From positions 186,001 through 250,000 of the forward strand of contig RXIV01000001.1 of NCBI GenBank assembly GCA_003989085.1: a DNA stretch of 64,000 nt, given 5' to 3'. Source of the DNA: Candidatus Competibacteraceae bacterium (GTDB taxonomy: Bacteria; Pseudomonadota; Gammaproteobacteria; Competibacterales; Competibacteraceae). Position 1 is the stretch's first letter; the number at the start of each line of letters is the position of its first letter. Below the pieces are notes generated by a model. The model saw only the letters and a program-made list of their open reading frames with translations, did not search any database and had not been told where the DNA came from. Below are positions 1 to 7,555 of this stretch, piece by piece. A program made the translations under genes and the position numbers.

Positions 1-986
1 ATCGCCCGCACTTCGATGTCCTGAAAGTTCAGCGACAGCAGATCGCCTTTGTACTTCTTCTTGGAAGGATCAAACTCGGCCTCCTTCTCTTCTTCAGCGG
101 TTGTCTTCGGCGCGGGTGGCCGCACTTCAATTACATATAAATCATTGGCCTGATAGGCTAGGAACTCAAAGGGCGGATTCGGCTTGACGGTCAATCGAGC
201 ATTGCCGTCCCGGTTCAGCGCCTCGACCAGCGTTACTGGCGTCGCAAAATCACTCACATCTAGCCGCCGCTCCTGTCCTCGCGATAGCGCGGCTCCCTGA
301 AAGTCAGCGATGATCTGATTGCCTTCCTGGCGCACATCCGCCGCAATGCCTGGGTTGGACAGCTTGAGGGTGATCACGCCTTGGCCGCCTGGCCCGCGTT
401 TGAAACTTACATCCCGAACATTGCGCGCTCCTCCTGACGGCGGCGGTGCTTCAGAACGTTTCGCTCCTGCTGCCGCGACTGAAGTTGTCGCACTCGCTGC
501 TGGAGTTTTTGTCACCGCCACTCCGGCATTGTCCAGGGTCAACACCACGGCATTACCCTGTACCTGCACGGTGTATGGCACCAGCCGCGCTAGATTCAGC
601 GAAGCCCGAGTCCGATCCGCCCCTTCCAGTACGCTTAGTCGGTCAGCCACGCCAACATTAATCGTCTGCTGCCGTTCTTTCAGGCCATTGGTCGTATTCA
701 GAAAGTCCAGAACAATTCGCGCCGGTTCATTGATCGTGAAGCTGCTCGGCGGTCCCTTGGGTATCGCCGATAACCGAAATCGGAGCTGCAACCGGTTACC
801 TGCCAGCGGGCTGATATCCACTGCCTGTAATACGGGTTGCTCATCCATATTCTGGGCAACCGCCCCTGGCCATGAACCTGCCAGCACGACTGCCCACACC
901 AATCCGATCGCCATCAGCCAGGGCGGAACCCCCATTCCGCCTGCCTGCCTGCCCTGTTGGCCTTCGCTCACGAACCTGATCGCCAT
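1..986 (-). CDS. pilQ: Type IV pilus secretin PilQ (partial, N-terminal part)
   Basis: N-terminal 328 codons of the outer membrane secretin through which the pilus fibre passes; the gene runs off the left edge, so the secretin core is not visible. The ATG at 986 starts 18 bases after the pilP stop. A hydrophobic signal segment lies near residues 24-44 and ends GAVAQ. Two AMIN-like beta domains that bind peptidoglycan follow (about 52-150 and 190-280), each with short FTINEPARIVLDF-like or VSFKRGPGGQGVITL-like strands, separated by a low-complexity Ala/Pro/Ser linker. The gene is last in the pilMNOPQ operon. The identity rests on the AMIN domains plus gene order. Confidence 0.93.
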   Translation of the reverse strand, partial: MAIRFVSEGQQGRQAGGMGVPPWLMAIGLVWAVVLAGSWPGAVAQNMDEQPVLQAVDISPLAGNRLQLRFRLSAIPKGPPSSFTINEPARIVLDFLNTTNGLKERQQTINVGVADRLSVLEGADRTRASLNLARLVPYTVQVQGNAVVLTLDNAGVAVTKTPAASATTSVAAAGAKRSEAPPPSGGARNVRDVSFKRGPGGQGVITLKLSNPGIAADVRQEGNQIIADFQGAALSRGQERRLDVSDFATPVTLVEALNRDGNARLTVKPNPPFEFLAYQANDLYVIEVRPPAPKTTAEEEKEAEFDPSKKKYKGDLLSLNFQDIEVRA

Positions 987-1004
987 GACACTACCCCCTG
1001 ATCG

Positions 1005-1607
1005 TTATTGAGTCAGCGACAGAAACGCATCGCGCTCCTGCCAGCGTCCCGGCCCATCGGGAACCAGCTCCTTCAAATCAACCCGCTGTTCCGTAATGCC
1101 AACAATTTTTCCGTGGTTATTTCCCAAGTAATTATTTTTCTGCACCCGATGCACCACATTGTCTGGAGCCAGAATCAGCGCCCACAGATCGCTGCCGCCA
1201 CCCATGCGGAAGGTGCCCATCATTTTCAGCGACCCTAGCGAGTACTTCTCCAGTTCTTCTCGCACCCGGTTTGGATCCGGCTTCGGCCCGGTATACGGCG
1301 CAGCCCCCGGTTGCAACGCGACTCCACCTTCCTGGGTCATTTCCAGCTCTTCCTGCTGAGCAAACGGCGCCACAGTAAACGGATCCTTAATTCCTTGAGC
1401 CGTATAGGCAAATGGCGTGTAAGGCTTGACTTCCGGCGGTGGTTCAGGCTTCTTGATGGGCGTGGTGCGTTTGGTTTCCTCGACAAAGTACTGCAAGTCG
1501 CTCATATCCCGTTGGACGCACCCAGCCAACACCGCCAGCATTACCCCCGCGGCTAAAGCGCTGCGACCAGGCGCCGCCATCCGCTTTGAATGAAAACGCA
1601 CATTCAT
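1005..1607 (-). CDS. pilP: Type IV pilus inner membrane lipoprotein PilP
   Basis: 200-residue lipoprotein linking the PilN/PilO inner membrane complex to the PilQ secretin. It has a basic N terminus, a hydrophobic stretch and a lipobox LAGC with the lipidated Cys near residue 30. A proline-rich flexible linker (KKPEPPPEVKPYTPF) follows, then a folded beta domain containing GTFRMGG and NYLGNNHGKI segments typical of PilP. The start overlaps the pilO stop by 4 bases (ATGA), which indicates translational coupling. An internal Met at residue 10 could also serve as the start. Confidence 0.95.
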   Translation of the reverse strand: MNVRFHSKRMAAPGRSALAAGVMLAVLAGCVQRDMSDLQYFVEETKRTTPIKKPEPPPEVKPYTPFAYTAQGIKDPFTVAPFAQQEELEMTQEGGVALQPGAAPYTGPKPDPNRVREELEKYSLGSLKMMGTFRMGGGSDLWALILAPDNVVHRVQKNNYLGNNHGKIVGITEQRVDLKELVPDGPGRWQERDAFLSLTQ

Positions 1608-2278
1608 TTTTTGGCCGCTCCCGGTTTTGCAGTACTCGGTGCTGCAGCTTCATCCATATAACGATAGGTCTGCAGAGTTGCCTCGATGGTCAGCGGCTCC
1701 TTGCCGCTGAGATTGACCTTCGCATCCTTCGCGCCTAGCTTTAGCTTTGCAGCGCCCGGAACCGTCAATGTCGCATTTTCCAGCGTCACGATCCGCGACA
1801 GCGCCGCCACCCCGCTCACAAATGCCCCGAATTCGTGGTAGGTTCCCTTGGCTTTGATCGTGATGGGTTTAGCAGCGTAGAAATCCCGCGGCTGCTCCGC
1901 TCCGGGCTTGAACAGCTCGAAATCCAGCCCGTTCTTCTTGCCGGTATTCGACACATCCTGCAACAAATCTGGCATTTCAGTGCCTGTGGGCAACTGCCGC
2001 AGCATCACTTCCAGGTCGGCCTCCATCTGCTTGAGCTGCGCCCGGAACGATTCTAGGTTGGCCGCGACCCGCTGCTTCTCGATGAAATCCGCCCGCAGGG
2101 TCTGCTCCTCTCGGGTGACCTGATCTAGCTTGATCAACTGGTCATCAGTAAAGAAATAATAGCCCGCGCCGACAATGACCGCGATCACTAGGATCATCAG
2201 CACCGCCTTGCCTGCGGGTGGCCAGTCACCGGCCTCTCGGATATCGATGTCGCTGAGGTTAATCTCGGACAGGTTCAT
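1604..2278 (-). CDS. pilO: Type IV pilus inner membrane protein PilO
   Basis: 224-residue bitopic membrane protein of the pilus alignment complex. It has a short cytoplasmic N terminus, one transmembrane segment (about 24-46, AVLMILVIAVIVGAGYYFF), then a periplasmic coiled coil (about 50-95, rich in Glu, Gln and Leu) and a ferredoxin-like fold beginning near PTGTEMPDLLQDVS. PilO pairs with PilN and contacts PilP. The start overlaps the pilN stop by 4 bases. The C-terminal Ala/Lys tail (KPGAAKK) is ordinary for the family. Confidence 0.95.
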   Translation of the reverse strand: MNLSEINLSDIDIREAGDWPPAGKAVLMILVIAVIVGAGYYFFTDDQLIKLDQVTREEQTLRADFIEKQRVAANLESFRAQLKQMEADLEVMLRQLPTGTEMPDLLQDVSNTGKKNGLDFELFKPGAEQPRDFYAAKPITIKAKGTYHEFGAFVSGVAALSRIVTLENATLTVPGAAKLKLGAKDAKVNLSGKEPLTIEATLQTYRYMDEAAAPSTAKPGAAKK

Positions 2279-2847
2279 GTGTTGCCCTCCGCGCCAGCCG
2301 AACCCCTATCCAGCTTGAGCGGAATAATCAGCTCAAAGACCCGGGCCTGTACATTATTGATGGTCTTAGTCTCAATAACCTGCAACACTGGTTCGCCAAA
2401 TAGTTTGGAATCCCGGATGCTGCGCATGAACTCGGAGATGACCAGATCAGACTTGGCGGAGCCGTTGAGCGTAACCTGAGCGCCAGTTGTCTTGAATGAG
2501 GTCAGGTAAATATCTTGGGGTATCAGCCGCACCAGACCATCCAGCGTCCGCACCATGCCGGGACGGCTTGCTTGCAGCTTCTGGATAACATTCAGTCGAT
2601 CCACCAGCCTGGTCCTGGCTTTCTTCAGTTCCTCAAGTTCCTCAGCCGCCTTTTTGAGGCGGGCGATTTCACCTGTCAAGTACTGGTTACGCTGCTGCTG
2701 ATACTCAATACGGTTGTTGATCTCGGTGTACACTCCGAACACGATGCCCGCTCCCAGCAGTGCGGCTGCCGCCAGCATTCCGATCAGATCGCGCTGTCGC
2801 TGAAGGCGGCGGGCTTCGCGCCAAGGCAATAAGTTGATGCGCGTCAT
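2275..2847 (-). CDS. pilN: Type IV pilus inner membrane protein PilN
   Basis: 190-residue partner of PilO. It opens with MTRINLLPWRE, the conserved N-terminal motif through which PilN docks into cytoplasmic PilM. A transmembrane helix spans about residues 22-42. A periplasmic coiled coil (about 48-85) and a compact alpha/beta domain with a PQDIYLTSF segment follow. The gene begins one base after the pilM stop and overlaps pilO. Confidence 0.96.
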   Translation of the reverse strand: MTRINLLPWREARRLQRQRDLIGMLAAAALLGAGIVFGVYTEINNRIEYQQQRNQYLTGEIARLKKAAEELEELKKARTRLVDRLNVIQKLQASRPGMVRTLDGLVRLIPQDIYLTSFKTTGAQVTLNGSAKSDLVISEFMRSIRDSKLFGEPVLQVIETKTINNVQARVFELIIPLKLDRGSAGAEGNT

Positions 2848-2848
2848 A

Positions 2849-3952
2849 TCAGTCGAAGCTCCTCAGCGCCAGACCACAGGCGACCGCCAGCAAGGGGGCG
2901 TCGCGCAACAAGGCGCCACTGTTCACCCGAGCGGCGCTGCCCATGTTCTTGAAGGGATTGGCAACCAGCGTTGTGATACCCAGCACATCAGCCACCACCC
3001 GGTCCAGACCCATGATCATCGCGCCCCCGCCAACCAGCACGATGCTATCCACAGTATAGCGACCGGAAATAAACTGATCGGAGGAAAAAAAGAACTGCAG
3101 ACCATGACCGATTTGCTCGGCCAGCATCTGCTTGAACGGCTCCAGTACCATCGAACCGTAATCATCGGCTAGTGGCCCGGTGCGCTTGGCCTGCTCCGCC
3201 TGCTCGCGCGTCAGGCCATAGGCCTCAGCCACCCGAACCGTTAAATGATCCGCGCCAAAGCTTTGTTCACGGGTAAAAATAACCCGATCCTCCTGCAAGA
3301 TATACAGATTGGTCATGGTGGCGCCGACATCCACCAACGCGGTTAGCCCGTCCCGCGCCTTGCTCAGATTGAGTCCGCCGGCATTGGCGCTGGCCTTGGG
3401 CAGGCTGTCCATCAGTAACCGAAAAGTGTTCTCCAGTGCGTAGGCTTCCATGTCCACAATCGCGGGAACCAATCCGGCATTTTTAAGCGCGGCGTCGCGG
3501 GTATCCACGTTTTCCTTGCGGGTCGCCACCAGCATGACATCCTGCATCTCGGCGCTGGCTGCGGATGGACCCTTCACTTCGAAATCCAGATAGATTTCTT
3601 CGATGGGGTACGGGATGTACTGAGACGCCTCAATCGGGATGTTGACCTCAATGTCGCTTTGCTTGAATTCAGCCGGCATCGGCACCGTGCGCTGGATCAC
3701 GCTGGATGTTGGCACGGCCACCGCCGCATGGCGGGTTCTGGCCCCAGAATTGCGCCATGCCCGCTTGATGACCTCCGCCATGTCGTCAGTATCAGCGGGA
3801 TTGCGATCCTCCATCATTCCCTCGCTGAGCGGTTCGATGGCAAACGCTTCAACCCGGAACCGGGTCCCGGAGCGGCTCAGTTCGATCAGCTTGACCGCTG
3901 ATGGACTGATGTCGATGCCTAAAATAGGTTCTTTACGCTTGAACAGAGCCAA
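2849..3952 (-). CDS. pilM: Type IV pilus assembly ATPase-fold protein PilM
   Basis: Cytoplasmic actin-like protein that binds the PilN N terminus and anchors the pilus alignment complex. Actin-fold motifs are visible: GIDISPSAVKLIEL near the N terminus (phosphate 1), ALVDVGATMTNLYIL (phosphate 2) and VDSIVLVGGGAMIMGL (adenosine loop). I chose the TTG at 3952 as the start, giving 367 residues. It yields the family-typical ALFKRKEPILGID opening and has GAGGAAA about 6 bases upstream; no ATG is available, and a TTG five codons earlier would place the ribosome site inside the gene. First gene of pilMNOPQ. Confidence 0.94.
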   Translation of the reverse strand: MALFKRKEPILGIDISPSAVKLIELSRSGTRFRVEAFAIEPLSEGMMEDRNPADTDDMAEVIKRAWRNSGARTRHAAVAVPTSSVIQRTVPMPAEFKQSDIEVNIPIEASQYIPYPIEEIYLDFEVKGPSAASAEMQDVMLVATRKENVDTRDAALKNAGLVPAIVDMEAYALENTFRLLMDSLPKASANAGGLNLSKARDGLTALVDVGATMTNLYILQEDRVIFTREQSFGADHLTVRVAEAYGLTREQAEQAKRTGPLADDYGSMVLEPFKQMLAEQIGHGLQFFFSSDQFISGRYTVDSIVLVGGGAMIMGLDRVVADVLGITTLVANPFKNMGSAARVNSGALLRDAPLLAVACGLALRSFD

Positions 3953-3968
3953 GTTACGTTTCCTCAAA

Positions 3969-4003
3969 GTTGATTCAACCGCGTTGATTCAACCAATGAA
4001 TCA
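3969..4003 (-). promoter_or_regulatory. Tandem TTGATTCAA palindromes upstream of pilM
   Basis: Two copies of GTTGATTCAACC (3969-3980 and 3983-3994) lie 14 bases apart, followed by a related TGAATCAA at 3997-4004. Each core TTGA-T-TCAA is a perfect 9-base palindrome. They sit 17-50 bases ahead of the chosen pilM start, where a repressor or activator could control the pilus operon. No known operator was recognised; the function is inferred from position and symmetry only. Confidence 0.35.
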
Positions 4004-4164
4004 AACCCGCACCCGGTAAAACTATAGCAGACAACCCGCTACAAACGGTTGGAACTTTATCCGGCATGGGCAAATCCTTACAGGATTGTTACGTTGTCTT
4101 TTCAAGCTGTCCCGCGTTCCAATCCACGCTATTTATTCGCTGCAACTCTTGTTGGAGTTTACTC

Positions 4165-4776
4165 ATGGCCCGCCGCCACGATGATCACCGCCTTAAAGCC
4201 CTGCTGACTCAGGAATGCGCCCGGATCATGGCCGAGGAAGGTATCCAGGACTTCCGGATCGCCAAGCGCAAGGCCGCACTTCGATTGGCGGCTACTGACC
4301 GAACCGCACTGCCTGGCAACGCTGAAATCGAACAGGCTCTGCTGGATTATCAGCGTCTATTTCACGCCGACCGGCAAGCCTTCCACTTGCGCGGCCTGCG
4401 TGAAACGGCTCTGGAGACAATGCGTTTTCTGGTGGACTTCCGACCCCGCTTAGTCGGTCCGGTCTTGAGCGGTGCCGCTGGCCCGTACGCCAGCATTCAT
4501 CTACACCTGTTCGCCGACACGCCCAAAGATCCGCTCATGTTCCTGATGGAGCAGCGTGTTCCCTTCGAAACATTGGAACACCGGCTTAGAATGAGCAACG
4601 GCGATCAGGTGTGGTTACCGGCTTTCCGTTTCAACGCGGGTGATCATCTGGTCGATCTGACGATTTTCCCGCCACTGGACGAACGGGAAGCGCCGTGTAG
4701 CCCAATCGACGGCCGCCCCATGCGCCGGGCCGGCCTAGCCGAGGTTGAAGCCCTATTGGCCGAAGGCCAGCCCTAA
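4165..4776 (+). CDS. Conserved hypothetical protein
   Basis: 203-residue soluble protein, rich in Arg and Leu and without a signal peptide or membrane segment. The N-terminal part (ARRHDDHRLKALLTQECARI) looks helical and basic. The middle, with HLHLFADTPKDPLMFLMEQR and PFETLEHRLRM, looks like an alpha/beta fold. I do not recognise a named family, although the pattern resembles the uncharacterised nucleotidyltransferase-like proteins found in many proteobacteria. The ATG at 4165 is preferred over one at 4066 because GGAG lies 7 bases upstream and the extra 33 residues look non-coding. Divergent from pilM. Confidence 0.75.
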   Translation: MARRHDDHRLKALLTQECARIMAEEGIQDFRIAKRKAALRLAATDRTALPGNAEIEQALLDYQRLFHADRQAFHLRGLRETALETMRFLVDFRPRLVGPVLSGAAGPYASIHLHLFADTPKDPLMFLMEQRVPFETLEHRLRMSNGDQVWLPAFRFNAGDHLVDLTIFPPLDEREAPCSPIDGRPMRRAGLAEVEALLAEGQP

Positions 4777-4851
4777 AACAACAATACCCAGACTATGCAA
4801 GCCGCAGTCCCTAAGTCTTGACATCAACTCGAAATAAGCTGTTTTCCAGCC

Positions 4852-5121
4852 TCAGCTTTTGGCGGCGTCAGGGTGAGTATCCACAAAATGCTTCAGCACT
4901 AGCTTGAGCTGCAAGGCCTTCTGATCGTGTTTGCGCCGGCGGGCATCCTCAATGTCATCAAGAATAATGCGCTTGATCATGGGAATGCCTTCTGCCGTAT
5001 GCACCAGATAATTACCCAACTCCAAGGCCGCCATTTCCGGCAGATGCTCGTGCTGGGCAATCGCCTCGATCTCTTCCTCGGTCAAGTCGCTCAGTTCTAC
5101 GCAATCTTGATAGCACAACAT
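4852..5121 (-). CDS. Small conserved hypothetical protein
   Basis: 89-residue acidic N-terminal/basic C-terminal protein, mostly helical by composition, with no Cys pair, signal or membrane segment. Segments such as LSDLTEEEIEAIAQHEHLPE and KRIILDDIEDARRRKHDQKA resemble small cytoplasmic proteins seen in sulfur- and methane-oxidising gammaproteobacteria. I cannot name a function. A strong ribosome site (AGGAGGG, 6 bases before ATG) supports a real gene. It is convergent with the upstream hypothetical gene. About 340 bases upstream on the same strand lies the structured element at 5459-5608. Confidence 0.7.
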   Translation of the reverse strand: MLCYQDCVELSDLTEEEIEAIAQHEHLPEMAALELGNYLVHTAEGIPMIKRIILDDIEDARRRKHDQKALQLKLVLKHFVDTHPDAAKS

Positions 5122-5237
5122 GGTGTTCCCTCCTGAGTCGTTTTTAGGTTGAATCTGCTCACACCGGATGCGGACAGCCCGCCCCCCTGCTCTCTAAAAC
5201 CGATTACAAGGTTAAACCCGGCAATGCCTCCACACAA

Positions 5238-5319
5238 GCATAAAGCCTCCGTAGTTTGCAATGCTTTATGCACCGCATTGCCATCGCGCAGGTTAAACCA
5301 TGATTAAATCATGGTTTTT
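5238..5319. repeat. Two perfect inverted repeats, second resembles a terminator
   Basis: GCATAAAG (5238-5245) pairs perfectly with CTTTATGC (5264-5271). AAACCATGAT (5295-5304) pairs with ATCATGGTTT (5308-5317) around a 3-base loop and runs into TTTTT (5315-5319) on the plus strand, as in an intrinsic terminator. No plus-strand gene ends here, so this could terminate a small RNA, or be part of the minus-strand leader of the 89-residue gene. Only the symmetry is certain. Confidence 0.45.
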
Positions 5320-5458
5320 CCCTATTTACGGATACCCGCAGGCTAGTTTTAATGAAGCTGTGTCAGTCTCGCCGGGTTGGGTGCGTGGTTAAGATGCGCA
5401 GTAATGCGTTGACTAAGCGCTAATTGATAGATGCATAGATGCTCGGCGACGGATCAAA

Positions 5459-5608
5459 GGTTAGCCGCGAAGACGGCGGAGAGTCTCCAACCACCACAGG
5501 ATCGAGGGTCGGTCCCCACCGCCCGACCAGAGCGCTATGGCGCGTGCTTCAAACCAAGCACACTCGATAAGCCCATAATAATTCTCTCCTAACTCTTCGC
5601 GGCCAACC
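5459..5608 (-). ncRNA. Candidate structured RNA with nested stems and a multi-way junction
   Basis: A 15-base outer stem pairs 5459-5473 with 5594-5608. Inside it 5478-5483 pairs with 5584-5589 and 5501-5506 with 5563-5568. These enclose three hairpins: 5507-5512/5523-5528, 5532-5535/5540-5543 and 5544-5549/5556-5561. The hairpins are packed almost without gaps, giving a compact four-way junction. The only imperfect position in the outer stem is G-U on the minus strand but A-C on the plus strand, which favours a minus-strand transcript. It does not match the 6S, SRP, tmRNA or common riboswitch consensus as I know them. A palindromic mobile repeat is the alternative. Confidence 0.5.
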
Positions 5609-5786
5609 CTTTTCCCTTTCCCTGCGTATGGCGGGAGCCTCGCGGTTTGACCGGATTTGCATCTACACTGGTACATCAAGCGCCTGTCCCAGCAGCGGTT
5701 TCCGTCCGGCAGCCAGATTGTGTATGGATTCAGTCGGACGCAACACGTTATGATGGTTATCACGCCGGCTGCTGAATACCCTCACC

Positions 5787-6002
5787 ATGACCACCGATTC
5801 CGCCTCTTCGTCCAGCGATCCCGCCTCTCCCTGCATCGGGGTTTGCGTCATAAACCCGCAAACCCAGTTGTGCGAGGGCTGTTTCCGCACTTTGGATGAG
5901 ATCGCCGGGTGGTGGGAGTACTCGTTCGCTCAAAAACAAGCCGTGTTGGCTCAACTGGAGGATCGGCTGGCGCGGATCGCGAGTGGCGTTTTCTTTGACT
6001 GA
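5787..6002 (+). CDS. DUF1289 domain protein (YdhL-like)
   Basis: 71-residue protein of the DUF1289 family, recognised from SPCIGVCVINPQTQLCEGC followed by FRTLDEIAGWW. The conserved cysteines (CxGxC...CxGC) suggest a small metal- or iron-sulfur-binding fold; the biochemical role of the family is unknown. The family usually ends shortly after the WW/WS motif, as here, with a helical tail (FAQKQAVLAQLEDRLARIA). The next gene follows within 40 bases and may share its transcript. Confidence 0.85.
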   Translation: MTTDSASSSSDPASPCIGVCVINPQTQLCEGCFRTLDEIAGWWEYSFAQKQAVLAQLEDRLARIASGVFFD

Positions 6003-6041
6003 CTGCCCGCACCTTACTCTACCTGTCCAAAGGAATCCGCT

Positions 6042-6650
6042 ATGCCGCTCCCCGCTGCTGCTCCCCGCCAATTACTGCACCGGCGTACTGTTGAGTGTCT
6101 GGGCTATCAGCGTGAAGATGGCCTGTGGGACATTGAAGGTCGGCTGGTGGATGTCAAGACTTACCCATTTCCTAATGAAGATCGAGGCGGCGCCATCGAA
6201 GCCGGCGATCCGTTACATGACATGACCATCCGTCTGACCGTGGATGATGAGTTCTTGATCCGTGAAGTGGTCGCCTGTACTGACCGTTCGCCATTTGGGC
6301 TGTGTCCGGCCATTACCCAACATTACTTGAAACTGATTGGGGTGCGGGTCGGGCCGGGTTGGTCACTCAAGCTTAGGGAACTGTTCAGCGGGATCAGCGG
6401 CTGCACCCACATGACCGAGTTGCTGGGGCCGGTCGCCACCACCCTGTTCCAGACTATTTATGGCCGGCGCTATGACCAGGACGACGCCAAGCTGCCCGAA
6501 GATCGGCCACCGCCCTTGGTGCTGAATACTTGTCATGCCTTGGCCAGTGACAGCCCGGTGGTGAAAAAACGCTGGCCCAGAGCCTATACCGGGCCGGATC
6601 GGCAGTTGGACGACCACCATCGACCGCTGTTGGACGACTGCCTAACCTGA
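6042..6650 (+). CDS. DUF2889 domain protein
   Basis: 202-residue protein of the DUF2889 family. The N-terminal LHRRTVECLGYQREDGLWDI and VDVKTYPF segments, the central MTIRLTVDDEFLI strand and the GCTHMTEL motif near residue 125 are family hallmarks. The function is unknown; the family often lies near aromatic- or vanillate-type catabolic genes in other bacteria, which is not the case here. AGGAATC 6 bases upstream supports the ATG at 6042. It is probably co-transcribed with the DUF1289 gene. Confidence 0.85.
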   Translation: MPLPAAAPRQLLHRRTVECLGYQREDGLWDIEGRLVDVKTYPFPNEDRGGAIEAGDPLHDMTIRLTVDDEFLIREVVACTDRSPFGLCPAITQHYLKLIGVRVGPGWSLKLRELFSGISGCTHMTELLGPVATTLFQTIYGRRYDQDDAKLPEDRPPPLVLNTCHALASDSPVVKKRWPRAYTGPDRQLDDHHRPLLDDCLT

Positions 6651-6714
6651 ACAATACATGCCTACACCGCTTTTCCCGCTCAGAAATTAAGCTAATCGTC
6701 ACTTTTCCCGAGAG

Positions 6715-6730
6715 TGGCACGCTCTCAGCA
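6715..6730 (+). promoter_or_regulatory. Possible sigma-54 (-24/-12) promoter upstream of ribE
   Basis: TGGCACGCTCTCAGCA matches the -24 part of the sigma-54 consensus (TGGCACG) exactly. It has the required GC with 10 bases between GG and GC, but lacks the TT of the -12 part. Transcription would start near 6742, about 100 bases before ribE. No enhancer site was recognised nearby, so this may be chance. Confidence 0.3.
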
Positions 6731-6843
6731 ATGTCAGTTATTCGCTTTATCCCGTTGGCTAGCTCTACCCGCCGCGCTTTGGCTGGTTCAGCCATCAGAC
6801 GGGCCTGATTTTCCCTAAGTCCCGCATCTTTGAGACCCACCAT

Positions 6844-7503
6844 ATGTTCACCGGCATCATTAGCGCAGTTGGAACCCTCACCGCGATTCAGCCACGCAGC
6901 GGCGATGTCCGTTTGCGGATCGCCACCGGCAAACTGGATTTAAGTGATGTGCAACTCGGTGACAGCATCGCCGTCAGTGGCGTCTGCCTGACCGCTGTAG
7001 CATTGCCCGGCGATGGATTCTGGGCTGATGCCTCCCGCGAGACTCTGGAGCGCACCATCCTCGGCGAGGCGACCGTCGGACTGCGGGTCAATCTGGAAAA
7101 AGCCCTGACGCCCACTACCCGGCTCGGCGGTCATCTGGTCAGCGGTCATGTTGACGGCATCGGCATGGTCACGGTTTGGCAACTGGATGGCCGCTCGTGG
7201 CGTTTGCGGATTCAAGCCCCGGATGCGCTGGCCCGCTACATCGCGGAAAAAGGCTCGATCAGCGTAGATGGCGTCAGCCTGACCGTGAATCGGGTCGATG
7301 GCGCTGCTTTTGAACTGAACATCGTCCCGCACACCCTGGTTGAAACCACCCTGGCGAATTTTAAAATCGGCCAGCGGGTCAATCTGGAAGTAGACTTGAT
7401 CGCCCGCTATTTGGAGCGGCTGTTGCTGGGCGACCAGGCGGCGCGGCCGGACAGTGGCGGACTGACCGAGGCGCTGCTGCGCGAACACGGGTTCTGGAAC
7501 TAA
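6844..7503 (+). CDS. ribE: Riboflavin synthase alpha subunit
   Basis: 219-residue enzyme that dismutates two 6,7-dimethyl-8-ribityllumazine molecules to riboflavin in the last biosynthetic step. The two homologous lumazine-binding halves are clear: MFTGII and [12 protein letters not shown] in the first, GHVDGIG and [13 protein letters not shown] in the second. Length is normal. It is first in the ribE-ribB-ribH-nusB cluster; ribD, common at this position, is absent, and I see no FMN riboswitch in the 193 bases upstream. Confidence 0.97.
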   Translation: MFTGIISAVGTLTAIQPRSGDVRLRIATGKLDLSDVQLGDSIAVSGVCLTAVALPGDGFWADASRETLERTILGEATVGLRVNLEKALTPTTRLGGHLVSGHVDGIGMVTVWQLDGRSWRLRIQAPDALARYIAEKGSISVDGVSLTVNRVDGAAFELNIVPHTLVETTLANFKIGQRVNLEVDLIARYLERLLLGDQAARPDSGGLTEALLREHGFWN

Positions 7504-7555
7504 CTCACGACATCTTCCCTGCCCGGAAGGACGGGGTTTCTCGCGGAAAATCTTG

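Larger units (their letters stand above)
5122..5786. other. 665-base gap with several stable hairpins, no convincing gene
   Basis: The gap lies between the 89-residue gene and the DUF1289 gene. The 100-codon minus-strand reading frame inside it (5461-5763) has odd composition (many Trp, Arg and Cys) and no ribosome site, and it is better explained by RNA structure. The gap holds a long nested structure (5459-5608) and two simpler hairpins (5238-5271 and 5295-5317), listed separately. Confidence 0.6.

Noticed and set aside
5461..5763. 100-codon minus-strand frame
   Set aside because: No ribosome site, odd composition and full overlap with a strong nested RNA-like structure; I recognise no family.
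6651..6843. FMN riboswitch before ribE
   Set aside because: No conserved RFN-element motifs could be found in the 193 bases.
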